The notes below the pieces were generated by a model, which had not been told where the DNA came from, did no database searches, and was given only the letters and a program-made list of their open reading frames with translations. The translations under genes were made by a program, and so were the position numbers. This document shows, in pieces, positions 50,948 to 60,410 of a DNA stretch of 64,000 nt (within the stretch, counting starts at the first letter, position 1; the number at the start of each line of letters is the position of its first letter). This DNA comes from Candidatus Aminicenantota bacterium (GTDB taxonomy: Bacteria; Acidobacteriota; Aminicenantia; Aminicenantales; UBA8522), in the NCBI GenBank assembly GCA_017886205.1, contig JAFNEO010000021.1, positions 1 through 64,000 of the forward strand. The letters are read 5' to 3'.

Positions 50948-53900
50948 TTAGTTTTTCCTGGGCAGGCTGATGGTGATGACCGTCCCTTTCTGGACCTCGC
51001 TCTCGACCCGGATGGTGCCGCCGTGATCCTCGACGATCTTCTTGGCGATGGGAAGGCCGAGTCCGGTGCCCACGTCCTTGGTGGAGAAGTAGGGATCGAA
51101 GATCTTCTCCACCAGATCCTTGGCCATCCCGATCCCGGAATCCCGGATGACCAGGACCAATTTCTCTTTTTCTGCCCGCAGCCGAATCTCGATTTCGCCG
51201 CGACCACGGATGGCTTCGATGGCGTTGATGAAGATATTCCGGAAGGCGATTTTGATCTTGGACTTATCCGCTTCGACCGGGAATTTCTCGCCCTCGAAAA
51301 CTTCGCGGAACCGGATCCTCTCGGAGATGACCTTCCGGTAGGGGGAAACCACTTCGACGATGGCCTCCCTCAGGTCAAACACCTCCTTGGTGAGGCTGGT
51401 GACCCGGGAGAGCTCCAGGAACTCTTGGGCGATACGCCGCAGGTTCTCGACCTCGCTGATGATATAGGAGGCCGATTCGCGTAGCGCCTTCTCGAAATCC
51501 CCACTCTTGTCGTCATAGACGCGGAGGATGTGCTCTGCGGAGAGTTGGATCGGCGTCAGCGGGTTCTTGATCTCGTGGGCTACCTTCTGGGCCATCTCCG
51601 CCCAGGCCACCTTCTTGCTGAGGTCAGCGATCTCCTGTTGGTGTCTCTTCAGGTCTTTGATCATGGTGTTGAACCCGTCGACCAGGGATTTCATCTCGTC
51701 ATGCGAGCGGTGTTCGACGGCAATCTCCAGGTTGCCGAGACCCACCTCCCTCGTTCCTGCCAGGAGCTTTTTCACAGGTGAGATGATCATCCGGCCGATT
51801 CCCCGGGCGAAGAGAAGGACGAAGAGGATCAGGAATGCCGAGACGAAAACGAGAAACTCCACCAGTTCCTCGGTGGCACCGGCAATCTCCTGGGCTTCGA
51901 AGGGAAAGGGGAGGGAGATTAAGAACTGTGTCTGGCGAATGGTATAGGGAATGGTGAGGCTCTGGTAGGAATACCCGCCGATCCGCGGCCTTTGGATGTA
52001 GAACGGCGTGTTCTCATACCGGATCCTGTAATAGGCTTCACCGTCGATGAGCTCGGGGAGGAATCCCCAGTCGAAGAACTCGCGCCGGCTGGAGGAAATC
52101 AGCCGGCCCTCTCCATAGAGGTTGACGTCGGTGGCGATGGCCGAGCTGATCCAGAGGACGAGGTCGTCGGTCGGGGCGATAAGGGTGGCCTTCTCCTCCT
52201 GCTGAAGGGTGACGAAATCCTGCATGATATTCCGGGCGAAATTGGCGTGGACTTCCGCCTCCTCCAGGAACCGCTGGCTGAAGGTCCGGGTGAAAAAGCG
52301 GTGCGAGAAAAGGGTAAAGAGGAGGAGGGAGATCATCGTGATGGTGATGAAGGCGGCGTTGACTCGGCTGGAAAATGACCACAGATAGCTGGCCAGCTTC
52401 TTCCTTCCCATCAGGGCCGGGATCAGCACGAGAAAAAGAAAGGCCAGGCCGAGATAGAAGATCGCCAGCTTCAGGAACTCGACGGTCAGGCCCAAAATGT
52501 TTTTTTGAGGGATGAGAAACGCATATACCCTGTTCTGGAAGCGGAAATAAAACGACCTTAAGGCTCTGCCCTTGTCCCGGAAAGACGACCATATCCCCTC
52601 CGGAGAGCGCTCGATTTGCTCCAAAGTGCTGGCCGCAATCCCGGAAGAGATCCGGTAGGGGTTGAAGAGAAGCTTGCCCCGGCCGTCGAAGATGGCAAAC
52701 CCGAACTCCTGCTGGTTGAGGGAGGGGAGCAGGCTGACTTTGAGCAGCTCGAAATAGGGGTTGGCGGAATAGAGGAACGGCAGCATCTCCGGGTCAATGG
52801 CCAGGGAAAAGGTCATCCGGCCGAGATACTGATCTTCGGAGTACCAGTCTTTGTAGGCCAGGATGAAGTCTCTTTCTTTGCCCAGGGAAGGAACGTTCAC
52901 CCGGGAGACCCTCCAGGTTGGGCTCAGGGGCAGCTCGATCTCCGGCTGATAAAGCTGAGAGATGTTGAGGGAAAAGCGGGAAAGGACTCCGCCCTCGGCG
53001 TCGAGGACCTCCAGGATCGAATACCAGTTGAACTTGGCCGCCAGCGTGCTCTCCCAGAGGGATCGGGCGAAAGGAGACGGATCGGGATTCTGCAGGAAGG
53101 CAAGGATGAATGCTTTTCTCTTCTCGATCTCCGGAAGCGATTGCTGGATGATAAAGTCGGCCCAGTCCTCCTGAGCCAGGATGGTATTGCGCAGGAAGTT
53201 CTGGACGAGGGAATCGAGGCGGGCGGAGGACTGAAGATGAAGCTCCGCGGAATTGAGGAGCGCCGCTAGGAAAATCAGGGCAAAGACGGCAGCACGCCTT
53301 CTGGATAATAAGAACGGGGCGGAGATGAGATAGCCAAGGACGAGAATGGCCATCAGGACAATCATCAGAAGGATATGGGAACCGGTCCCATACACGAGCA
53401 AAAAGATTCCCGGAGTCCAGATGAGAGGCGGAAGGGCAACCGACCAGCGAGGCGATAGAAGGCGGACGAGGCGGACCGATAAGAAAACGACGCAGCCGCA
53501 GCTCAGCAAGAAAAAAACGAGCCCGAGGTGGAGAAACAGAAAAGACAGATCGCCGGAGAAACGCAGGAGGTTGAGGTTGGAATGGGCCACTAGACGGGAA
53601 ACGAAACCGTGATAAATGGCCGCCATGAACAGCGCGGCGCCGATGAGAAGGGTGTCCAACGTCCAGATGACGGCCAGGGGAAGGCACCACTTCTTGTCCC
53701 GGACGAGGTCCCAGGCGAATACCGCGAGGGCGCCTACGATCAGAAAGAGAAAAAGCGTGCTCAGCAGGATATCGGCCGGAGATTGGGACAGCCCGCCGAT
53801 GGAGAAGAAGCCCGCCTGAGCCGGAGAGAAGACCCGGAGCGATTGGACCCTCGCCAGCCGGCTGAGTGGGACGAAGGCGATGCGCAAGCCCGCCAAGGCC

Positions 53901-54781
53901 AGGATGAGGAGAACGGCTGCGCCAGCCTTCTTGCGCGGCGACGAAATATAGGAGCGGGCCAGGTCGGTGATGAGAAGGACGAGAGAGAGCGCCAAGGCGA
54001 CAGTGAAGAACAGGATCATATTCTCGCGCAAGCGGGAATGAATGGAGCGAAGGGAGGGTGCGGTCAGGTTGACGGTCGCGACGATCTCGGCCAGCTCGTT
54101 CCGAAGAGGGAAGAAGATCTGTTGGGTCTCGCTATCCAGCCGGGGTTCGCCGCGATATTCATCCTGGTGGCGGGAAAAGATCTGTTCGAATCCGGAGACG
54201 TCGTCGCGGAAATCCCAGTAGTCAACATGCCCGCTTTTCCACAGGTCGCTCTTGAGGAACTGATACTCCGAGAGATAGGGCGCCCTGAGCTGGGGCCGGA
54301 AGGCCAGAAGCCGGAAAAGGACGACCTGTTCAGATTGGCGGACTCGGGCTGATGAGACGAGATAGGAGGAGGCCCGGCTGCGGACGAGCAGAGGCTTGTC
54401 CAGCGTAGGGGGCCGGAATTCGATGACATTTCCTAGCCAGACCGCCAGACTGCCGTCCTCGTCGTAGTAGGCAAGTCCCTCCAGCTCCGGGTTGATCTTC
54501 TGGCCCTTGAAGAGAGCGAAGATCTTGTCTTTGTCGTAAGGAAACGACGAGACCACCAGGGCCTTTTGCCGGGCCCGCAGGCCGGTCTCGAGCAAGGCGA
54601 ATTCCTTTTTGATGGACTGGGCCTGCCGCCGCAGCCCCCCAAGGCTTTTTTGGAAATAGTGGGCCGTGAGCAGGCGCGGCAAGAGCGCGGAGAGGCCGAG
54701 GAAAAAGAGCGCTAGCACCAGCCCGATGACACATCCGCGCCGCAGGGCGCGCGGCCGAAGGAAAGGTGAGACCTTATTCAT
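50948..54781 (-). CDS. Giant membrane sensor histidine kinase (NtrY-like)
   Basis: 1,277 residues. An N-terminal membrane helix is followed by an outer domain to about 260, about eight further membrane segments (260-520), a second outer sensory region (about 540-760), two more membrane-bounded parts, a HAMP linker near 985-1040, the phosphoacceptor in VAHEIKNPLTPIQLS (His near 1067) and an HATPase domain with VIRDSGIGMAKDLVEKIFDP and GTGLGLPIAKKIVEDHGG. All catalytic boxes are present. Most sensor kinases are under 800 residues; this one seems to have two sensing modules. No response regulator lies nearby. It overlaps the upstream gene by four bases (ATGA). Confidence 0.9.
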   Translation of the reverse strand: MNKVSPFLRPRALRRGCVIGLVLALFFLGLSALLPRLLTAHYFQKSLGGLRRQAQSIKKEFALLETGLRARQKALVVSSFPYDKDKIFALFKGQKINPELEGLAYYDEDGSLAVWLGNVIEFRPPTLDKPLLVRSRASSYLVSSARVRQSEQVVLFRLLAFRPQLRAPYLSEYQFLKSDLWKSGHVDYWDFRDDVSGFEQIFSRHQDEYRGEPRLDSETQQIFFPLRNELAEIVATVNLTAPSLRSIHSRLRENMILFFTVALALSLVLLITDLARSYISSPRKKAGAAVLLILALAGLRIAFVPLSRLARVQSLRVFSPAQAGFFSIGGLSQSPADILLSTLFLFLIVGALAVFAWDLVRDKKWCLPLAVIWTLDTLLIGAALFMAAIYHGFVSRLVAHSNLNLLRFSGDLSFLFLHLGLVFFLLSCGCVVFLSVRLVRLLSPRWSVALPPLIWTPGIFLLVYGTGSHILLMIVLMAILVLGYLISAPFLLSRRRAAVFALIFLAALLNSAELHLQSSARLDSLVQNFLRNTILAQEDWADFIIQQSLPEIEKRKAFILAFLQNPDPSPFARSLWESTLAAKFNWYSILEVLDAEGGVLSRFSLNISQLYQPEIELPLSPTWRVSRVNVPSLGKERDFILAYKDWYSEDQYLGRMTFSLAIDPEMLPFLYSANPYFELLKVSLLPSLNQQEFGFAIFDGRGKLLFNPYRISSGIAASTLEQIERSPEGIWSSFRDKGRALRSFYFRFQNRVYAFLIPQKNILGLTVEFLKLAIFYLGLAFLFLVLIPALMGRKKLASYLWSFSSRVNAAFITITMISLLLFTLFSHRFFTRTFSQRFLEEAEVHANFARNIMQDFVTLQQEEKATLIAPTDDLVLWISSAIATDVNLYGEGRLISSSRREFFDWGFLPELIDGEAYYRIRYENTPFYIQRPRIGGYSYQSLTIPYTIRQTQFLISLPFPFEAQEIAGATEELVEFLVFVSAFLILFVLLFARGIGRMIISPVKKLLAGTREVGLGNLEIAVEHRSHDEMKSLVDGFNTMIKDLKRHQQEIADLSKKVAWAEMAQKVAHEIKNPLTPIQLSAEHILRVYDDKSGDFEKALRESASYIISEVENLRRIAQEFLELSRVTSLTKEVFDLREAIVEVVSPYRKVISERIRFREVFEGEKFPVEADKSKIKIAFRNIFINAIEAIRGRGEIEIRLRAEKEKLVLVIRDSGIGMAKDLVEKIFDPYFSTKDVGTGLGLPIAKKIVEDHGGTIRVESEVQKGTVITISLPRKN

Positions 54782-55215
54782 AGTGACTCGGCTTTGATTT
54801 CTGTTATCCTCCAGGGTGGCTGGGGGTTTCCGCCGCTTGGCGGCTTCTCTCTGGCCAGATGGAAGAACACCTGGAAGACGTGCTGATTATCGTTTTTTTT
54901 GTTTTTGAACGACCAGCGCGCCTTGAAAATGAAGCTTTTTTCCTTGGCCAGGACCGGGAGCTCGCTGTCGGCATAGAATTCGAACGTGGAATAGGTGGCA
55001 TAGACCTGGCGGAAGAAAAAATAGGCCTGCTCCGGCGATATCTGGTCAGAGAAAGAGATCGGCTCGGGAAGAGAGATGTGGACATGGCCTTGGGTGGAGA
55101 GAAGAGAATACAGCAGCCGTGGATCGTCCTGGAAGAAGGCTTTTTCGATGCTCCGTGTCGTCTGAGAGAGAAGGGAAAGAGTCAGGAGGAGCGGAAAAAT
55201 GCCGATGGGCGCCAC
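54778..55215 (-). CDS. Secreted DUF4783-like protein
   Basis: 145 residues with a signal segment (IGIFPLLLTLSLLSQT). The rest (EQAYFFFRQVYATYSTFEFY, KARWSFKNKKNDNQHVFQVF) resembles DUF4783, an NTF2-like fold seen in Bacteroidota and relatives. The start is GTG. Coupled by a four-base overlap to the sensor kinase, it could be a periplasmic partner for it; this is inference. Confidence 0.65.
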   Translation of the reverse strand: MAPIGIFPLLLTLSLLSQTTRSIEKAFFQDDPRLLYSLLSTQGHVHISLPEPISFSDQISPEQAYFFFRQVYATYSTFEFYADSELPVLAKEKSFIFKARWSFKNKKNDNQHVFQVFFHLAREKPPSGGNPQPPWRITEIKAESL

Positions 55216-55368
55216 TTTCCGAATGGTATCACAGAAATTTCGCCCGGCGCAAGGGCGCTCAGGCGCGAGTTTTCGGCCTTCGATAGGGGGACTCTAGATG
55301 TGAAGGCGGATTTTGACTAGAGATATATAGGGATGTGGAAGAGCGTTCTACCGGAGTTTGCCGGATCC

Positions 55369-55596
55369 TCAGGCCTTTTTTTCTTCTGCCTTGGCCTCTT
55401 CTTCGAGTTTTTTCGTCCTTGCCGCATCCTTAATGCTGCTGATCCCGGCGATGAGAGCGATCAGGCCTCCAAAAAAGAGAATGGGCGGGATACATCCGAG
55501 AACCAGTTCATAGAAGGGTCGCCACCAAACGATAACCAGCCAAACTCCAAAAACCATAGCGACCAAGCCGGCGATTATGGCCAAGTACTTGCCCAT
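55369..55596 (-). CDS. Small membrane protein, unknown
   Basis: 75 residues from ATG 55596, which has GGAGGTGT just upstream. Two membrane segments (YLAIIAGLVAMVFGVWLVIVW and the following VLGCIPPILFFGGLIALIAG) and a charged tail (EEEAKAEEKKA). No family recognised. The region 55216-55368 holds nothing I can identify. Confidence 0.65.
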   Translation of the reverse strand: MGKYLAIIAGLVAMVFGVWLVIVWWRPFYELVLGCIPPILFFGGLIALIAGISSIKDAARTKKLEEEAKAEEKKA

Positions 55597-55689
55597 GTAG
55601 ACACCTCCTCGTATTTCTCGGCGGATTATAACAGAAGTCTTTTTCCGAAGCAACACTTTTTCTGACTTTTTCTGAGGGATAATATTTTT

Positions 55690-55717
55690 TTGCATAGCTC
55701 GCGCCTTTGGATTAAAT
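55690..55717 (+). promoter_or_regulatory. Possible promoter of the aspartoacylase-like gene
   Basis: TTGCAT (55690-55695) and TTAAAT (55712-55717) are 16 bp apart, followed by GAGGAGGT and the ATG. Confidence 0.45.
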
Positions 55718-55751
55718 TGGATGCCGAACTGTTTCTGATCGAGGAGGTCTC

Positions 55752-56834
55752 ATGCGTCTTCAGATTCGCCCTAACCGGTTTTGCCGCGGCTTCTTCGTCT
55801 TGAGTGCCGCCTTTTTTCTAAGTTGTGCCGATACCTCTTTCAGCCAGGAGGCTTTTGTGATCGGGTCGCTGAAGGTTTTCCCCGGACAAGCCGTCTCGGA
55901 ATTCCTCGAGGTCGCGGCCAAGGAGGGCATCGGCACATCCATCCCGGTGACCGTTATCCATGGAGCCAAGAAGGGGAAAACGCTGGCGCTTGTGGCCGGT
56001 GTCCATGGATTTGAGTACCCGCCCATTCTGGCCCTCTATCGGTTGAAGGCTATGATCGACCCGAAGGATCTGGCGGGGACACTCATCCTTGTGCACATCG
56101 CCAACCTGCCCTCCTTCCAAAGACGGACGATCTATTACGGTCCCTCTGACTGGAAGAACCTGAACCGGGTCTTTCCGGGAGATCCGGCCGGGACGCTCAG
56201 CCAGCGGATTGCCCATGTCCTGATTGAAGAAGTAGTCAAGAAGTGCGACTGCCTCATCGACCTTCACTGCGGGGACGGGAATGAAGCCTTGATCCCCTAC
56301 TCGTACTGGATGATCAGCGGGCAGAAGAAAATGGACGATCTCACCCGGACGATGACCCTGGCTTTCGGAATCCGCCATATCATCATCGACGAGACCAGGT
56401 CTAAGGACCTAAAAGACTCCAAGTATTTGGGCAACACCGCCGTGCTCCTCGGCAAGCCGGCCATCACCACAGAATCCGGGTTTCTGGGGAGGACTGACGA
56501 GGAATCCATCCGCCGCAACATCGATGGGATCATGGGGGTCATGCGCTTGTTCCAGATGATCGAGGGGCAGCCGGACGTTGTGGCCGATCCCGTGTGGATC
56601 GATCGCTATGAAGTCATCTACAGCCAGACCGACGGGCTTTTCTATCCGCAGGCAGAGATGGGTCACTATGTGGCCAAGGGCCAGAAGGTCGGCTATGTAA
56701 CCGACTTCCTAGGCCAGGTGAAGGAAGAAGCCCGGGCTCCCTTCGGCGGCATTCTCCTCTACATCATCAACACTCCCCCTACCAGCAAAGGGGAACCCCT
56801 CTTTGAGGTGGGGAGAGTCAAAGAAGAGAACTGA
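55752..56834 (+). CDS. Secreted aspartoacylase/succinylglutamate-desuccinylase family protein
   Basis: 360 residues with a signal or lipoprotein start (GFFVLSAAFFLSC). The zinc site of the AstE/AspA family is present: GVHGFEYPPI (His, Glu) and DLHCGDGNEALIPY (second His). It should cleave an amide bond of an N-acyl amino acid or similar, outside the cytoplasm. The C-terminal beta domain fits the family. The VIT-VWA gene follows 112 bp later on the same strand. Confidence 0.83.
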   Translation: MRLQIRPNRFCRGFFVLSAAFFLSCADTSFSQEAFVIGSLKVFPGQAVSEFLEVAAKEGIGTSIPVTVIHGAKKGKTLALVAGVHGFEYPPILALYRLKAMIDPKDLAGTLILVHIANLPSFQRRTIYYGPSDWKNLNRVFPGDPAGTLSQRIAHVLIEEVVKKCDCLIDLHCGDGNEALIPYSYWMISGQKKMDDLTRTMTLAFGIRHIIIDETRSKDLKDSKYLGNTAVLLGKPAITTESGFLGRTDEESIRRNIDGIMGVMRLFQMIEGQPDVVADPVWIDRYEVIYSQTDGLFYPQAEMGHYVAKGQKVGYVTDFLGQVKEEARAPFGGILLYIINTPPTSKGEPLFEVGRVKEEN

Positions 56835-56946
56835 GGCCTCTCTAAGAGGCGGGGTGGGGCTGGTTGAAGGGTGGAAATTTGGAACGAACTCCGCCCGGCC
56901 GAGTTTTACTCAACGGATCGAGGAAGATCACTGGAGGAGGTCAGAG

Positions 56947-59055
56947 GTGAGGAAATGTCAAAACTGGCGGCTTCTTTTCGGATGGCTGGTGCTTGGCCTG
57001 AGCGGCCTGGTTTCTGCGGCTGCGGCCGATGGGATCATCATCCCTCACCCCCGGCCGGGCGAAAACATCCCGCCTCTCTGGGTGAAATACCACCATGTCA
57101 CGGTCGAGATCCGCGACCAGGTGGCCAAGACGTCGATCGATGAGGTCTTTGTCAACACCTACGACCGAGATATAGAGGGGACGTTCATTTTCCCCCTGCC
57201 CGAGGGCGCGGCCATCTCCGAATTTGCCATGTACATCGGGGACCAGAAGGTTAAGGGCGAGGTCCTGGACAGCCGGGAGGCCCGAACCATCTACGAGGAT
57301 ATCGTCCGTCGGCTCCGCGACCCCGCTCTCCTCGAGTACATCGGCCGGAACACCTTCCGGGCCCGGGTTTTTCCCATCCCGGCGCGAGGTGAAAAGAGGG
57401 TCCAGCTAACCTATTCCGAAGTCCTGAAAGGGGAGAAGGGTCTGGTCCGCTATCTCTACCCTCTCAACACCGAGCGCTTCTCTCTCAGGCCGCTGGAGGA
57501 CGTAGCCGTTTCGGTCCGAGTCGAATCCAAGGTCCCGATCGCCAGCGTCTACTCGCCCTCTCACCGTGTCTCGGTCAGAAAAGAAGGGCCGAACACGGCG
57601 ATCCTGGGGTACGAAGAGAAAAACGTCAAGCCGGATAAGGATTTCATTGTCTATTATGCGGTCTCTTCGGATGACGTCGGTCTGTCATTCCTGGATCATG
57701 CGGATTTGCAGGGAGGCTATTTTATGCTCCTGGCCGCACCGCGCTACGTCGAGGCCAGGGAAAGGATTCTGAACAAGAACATAGTCCTCGTTCTCGATAG
57801 CTCGGGCAGCATGAGCGGGAAGAAAATCCAGCAGGCTAGGGAAGCGGCGCGGTTCATCATCAACCATTTGGATGAGAGAGACCATTTTTCGGTTATCGAC
57901 TTCGACGACGGCGTCAGCCTGTTCAGCGCCGAGCTCGCGGCGGCCAACGCGGCGAGCCGAGAAAAGGCCCTGGAGTTCATCGGCGGCGTCGAGGATTCGG
58001 GTGGGACGAACATCAACGAGGCGTTGCTCAAGGCTTTGGGAATGATGCCTCGGGGCGACCGGCCAAACTACATCCTGTTCTTGACCGACGGCCTGCCCAC
58101 GGTCGGAATTACGGATGTCCCCGACATCCTGAAGAACGTCGACCAAGCGAATGCGGCCGGATCCCGGCTTGTAGTCTTCGGGGTGGGCGATGATGTCAAC
58201 ACTGAGCTCCTGGACAAGCTCTCTGCCGCGAACCGGGGGACGTCCGTCTATGTCGGGGAGAACGAAGACCTCGAGGTGGCCATCTCCGGCTATTACGAGA
58301 AGATCTCTTCCCCGTTGCTCTCAGACGTTAGCCTGAAGTTCCAGGGGATCGAGGTGTTCCAGCTGTATCCCACTGCCCTGCCCGACCTATTCCGGGGCTC
58401 CCAGCTCGTCGTCCTCGGCAGGTACCGGGGAAGCGGGCCTGTTTCTATTAAATTTGCTGGAAAAGTCGGAAAAGACCTTAAGACCTTCACCCTGGACGGT
58501 CAGAAACTCGGCTCGGACGGGTCTTATAGCTTCCTGCCGCGCCTCTGGGCGACCCGCCGCGTCGGCTACCTGCTCGAGGAGATCCGTCTGCACGGGGAAT
58601 CTCAGGAGCTCGCCGACGAGGTCCGCAGCCTGGGTTTGAAATACGGCATTATCACTCCCTATACGTCCTTCCTAGTGACGGAAAAAGAAAGAGAGGTCAT
58701 CGCGGCGGCTGCCCCGGCGGCCCAGGAGGCTCTGACGGCCCGGAAGACGACCGGCGCCGGAGCTGTTAAGCTGGCCAGGGCCACCCAGCAGTTCAAGGAC
58801 AAGGACCAGGCTTCCGAGGTGATCTCGGAAAAGATCCGTTACAAAGAGGACAAGGTTTTCTATTTTCGGGACGGGTTCTGGGTGGACAGCCTCTTCCAGG
58901 AGGGAAGCGATGTCGAGGAGGTCCGGTTCAATTCTGATGCCTATTTTGAGCTCACCAGCCGGCTCCCGGGCATCGGCAAATATCTTTCCGTCGGCCAGAA
59001 CGTGATCATTTCTTTCGCCGGCAAGAACTATAAGATCATCTCCGAGTCGGAGTAG
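56947..59055 (+). CDS. VIT and VWA domain secreted protein
   Basis: 702 residues from GTG 56947, chosen because GGAGGAGG lies six bases before it. A signal peptide (LFGWLVLGLSGLVSAAAA) leads to a VIT domain (about 25-155; VEIRDQVAKTSIDEVFVN, EGTFIFPLPEGAAIS), then a VWA domain with the metal site VLDSSGSMSGKK (about 281) and DGLPTVG. The C-terminal 250 residues are beta-rich with no motif. Such VIT/VWA proteins are surface or periplasmic, of unknown role; relatives are sometimes sortase-linked, but no LPXTG-like signal is seen here. Confidence 0.88.
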   Translation: MRKCQNWRLLFGWLVLGLSGLVSAAAADGIIIPHPRPGENIPPLWVKYHHVTVEIRDQVAKTSIDEVFVNTYDRDIEGTFIFPLPEGAAISEFAMYIGDQKVKGEVLDSREARTIYEDIVRRLRDPALLEYIGRNTFRARVFPIPARGEKRVQLTYSEVLKGEKGLVRYLYPLNTERFSLRPLEDVAVSVRVESKVPIASVYSPSHRVSVRKEGPNTAILGYEEKNVKPDKDFIVYYAVSSDDVGLSFLDHADLQGGYFMLLAAPRYVEARERILNKNIVLVLDSSGSMSGKKIQQAREAARFIINHLDERDHFSVIDFDDGVSLFSAELAAANAASREKALEFIGGVEDSGGTNINEALLKALGMMPRGDRPNYILFLTDGLPTVGITDVPDILKNVDQANAAGSRLVVFGVGDDVNTELLDKLSAANRGTSVYVGENEDLEVAISGYYEKISSPLLSDVSLKFQGIEVFQLYPTALPDLFRGSQLVVLGRYRGSGPVSIKFAGKVGKDLKTFTLDGQKLGSDGSYSFLPRLWATRRVGYLLEEIRLHGESQELADEVRSLGLKYGIITPYTSFLVTEKEREVIAAAAPAAQEALTARKTTGAGAVKLARATQQFKDKDQASEVISEKIRYKEDKVFYFRDGFWVDSLFQEGSDVEEVRFNSDAYFELTSRLPGIGKYLSVGQNVIISFAGKNYKIISESE

Positions 59056-59416
59056 CAGAGACCTCACGAAAGCCCTCCGCAGCGGAGCGGGCTTATACCC
59101 AGGGGCCAAACCGCCCTTAAGACTTCATTTGTATCATATTAATCTCCCCAACCCCTCTTATGGAATTACGAGGGGCTTAAATAAGGCAGGCGGTTTGGCC
59201 GAGGTCGGCGAGGGTCAGTTGGCGACAAACCCGATCCGAAAGAGGACTTCTATTTTGGCCAGGAGGCGAGGGGGGGATCGCTCAGAAAGCCCTCCGCAGC
59301 GAAGCGGGCATGGTTCCTCTCGGCTTGCCGAGAGGAGAGCGCAGCGAGGACAGGGAGCGAATTTTCCACGCTGGGAAAAATTCGCGTCTTTCGGAGGGAC
59401 TCCCCCGAGCCTCTCT
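59056..59416. repeat. Non-coding stretch with paired repeats and two hairpins
   Basis: No convincing gene. Two 25-bp copies of GAAAGCCCTCCGCAGCGGAGCGGGC-like sequence lie at 59068-59092 and 59285-59309 with one mismatch. A hairpin CCTCTCGGC/GCCGAGAGG sits at 59316-59335 and a stronger one, GCGAATTTT paired with AAAATTCGC, at 59357-59385. These could be a repeat-type mobile remnant, a terminator pair for the VIT-VWA gene or a structured RNA. Confidence 0.55.
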
Positions 59417-59446
59417 TTGACTTCGCTTTTGCCTGTATGCTATAAA
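59417..59446 (+). promoter_or_regulatory. Extended -10 promoter of the nucleotidyltransferase operon
   Basis: TTGACT (59417-59422), an 18-bp spacer, and TATAAA (59441-59446) preceded by TGC, an extended -10. The start codon is 28 bp downstream. Confidence 0.72.
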
Positions 59447-59474
59447 TGGGGTTCTTCATTTCCAGGGAAAAGGA

Positions 59475-60410
59475 ATGCAAGATATCAGCCTTCTCGTCCT
59501 GGCCGCGGGAGTCGGCAAGCGCTACAAGGGCCTCAAACAAGTTGACTCCATCGGCCCGGCCGGAGAAACCCTTCTGGACTATTCGCTGTATGGGGCCATT
59601 AGGGCTGGTTTTAGGCGCGTGGTCTTTGTTATCCGCCGGGAGATCGAAAACGTCTTTCGGGAAACAGTGGGACATTATTGGGAAGAATACTTTGACGTCA
59701 AGTACGTTTTTCAGGAGATCGCAGCTGGAATTCCTCACGGTTTTCCAATCTCGGCGGAGAGGAAAAAGCCCTGGGGGACAGGGCATGCTGTCCTGATTAG
59801 CCGGGCGGCGATCGCTACGCCGTTTTCCGTCATCAACGCCGATGATTTATATGGACCGAGCGGATTCGCAGAAATGGCAGGGTGGCTCCGGGACAGACCC
59901 CTCCACAGCCCTCCGCCCGATGAGTATTGCTTTATGGGCTATCGCCTCCGGAACACTCTTTCAGACCACGGCTATGTTTCCCGAGGCGTCTGCCGTATCG
60001 ACCCCGACGGCTTTCTGGCTGAGGTTGTGGAGAGGCTTAGAATCGAGAAGGAAGGCGGGGGCGCCCGGACTCTGGACGAGGAAGGCCGTTGGATTCACTT
60101 GAGCGGAGACGAGGTCGTCTCGATGAATTTCTGGGGTTTCACGCCCACCCTATTCGCGCACCTGGACAAAGGATTCGTTGATTTCTTGGAGCGCTCCGAC
60201 CGGGGTCCCGAGGCCGAGTATTTCATCCCCCTTGCTGTGAACGAACTGCTTCGCGCGGGGAAGATACGGGTGAAGCACATCCCGACCGGGGACCGCTGGT
60301 TTGGTCTGACTCACCCCGAGGATCTGCCTCTAGTTCGCTCGCATATTCGGGAGCTTATCAACGAGGGCGTTTATCCGGAGAGGATTAGGGCGGAAGGAAG
60401 GTCGTTTTGA
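59475..60410 (+). CDS. Sugar-phosphate nucleotidyltransferase-like protein
   Basis: 311 residues of the NTP-transferase fold: N-terminal LLVLAAGVGKRYKGLKQV (nucleotide loop, without the perfect GxGTRxxP), WGTGHAVLIS, FSVINADDLYGPSGF (metal-binding Asp) and NFWGFTPTLF. It should join a nucleotide to a sugar 1-phosphate. Overlapping the next gene by TTGA, which encodes an N-acetylhexosamine 1-kinase homologue, suggests GlcNAc-1-P or GalNAc-1-P as substrate. A role other than UDP-sugar synthesis cannot be excluded. Confidence 0.83.
   Translation: MQDISLLVLAAGVGKRYKGLKQVDSIGPAGETLLDYSLYGAIRAGFRRVVFVIRREIENVFRETVGHYWEEYFDVKYVFQEIAAGIPHGFPISAERKKPWGTGHAVLISRAAIATPFSVINADDLYGPSGFAEMAGWLRDRPLHSPPPDEYCFMGYRLRNTLSDHGYVSRGVCRIDPDGFLAEVVERLRIEKEGGGARTLDEEGRWIHLSGDEVVSMNFWGFTPTLFAHLDKGFVDFLERSDRGPEAEYFIPLAVNELLRAGKIRVKHIPTGDRWFGLTHPEDLPLVRSHIRELINEGVYPERIRAEGRSF

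Noticed and set aside
59129-59545. 138-codon plus-strand frame before the nucleotidyltransferase
   Set aside because: It runs through repeats and hairpins, has no ribosome site and overlaps the promoter and start of the real gene.
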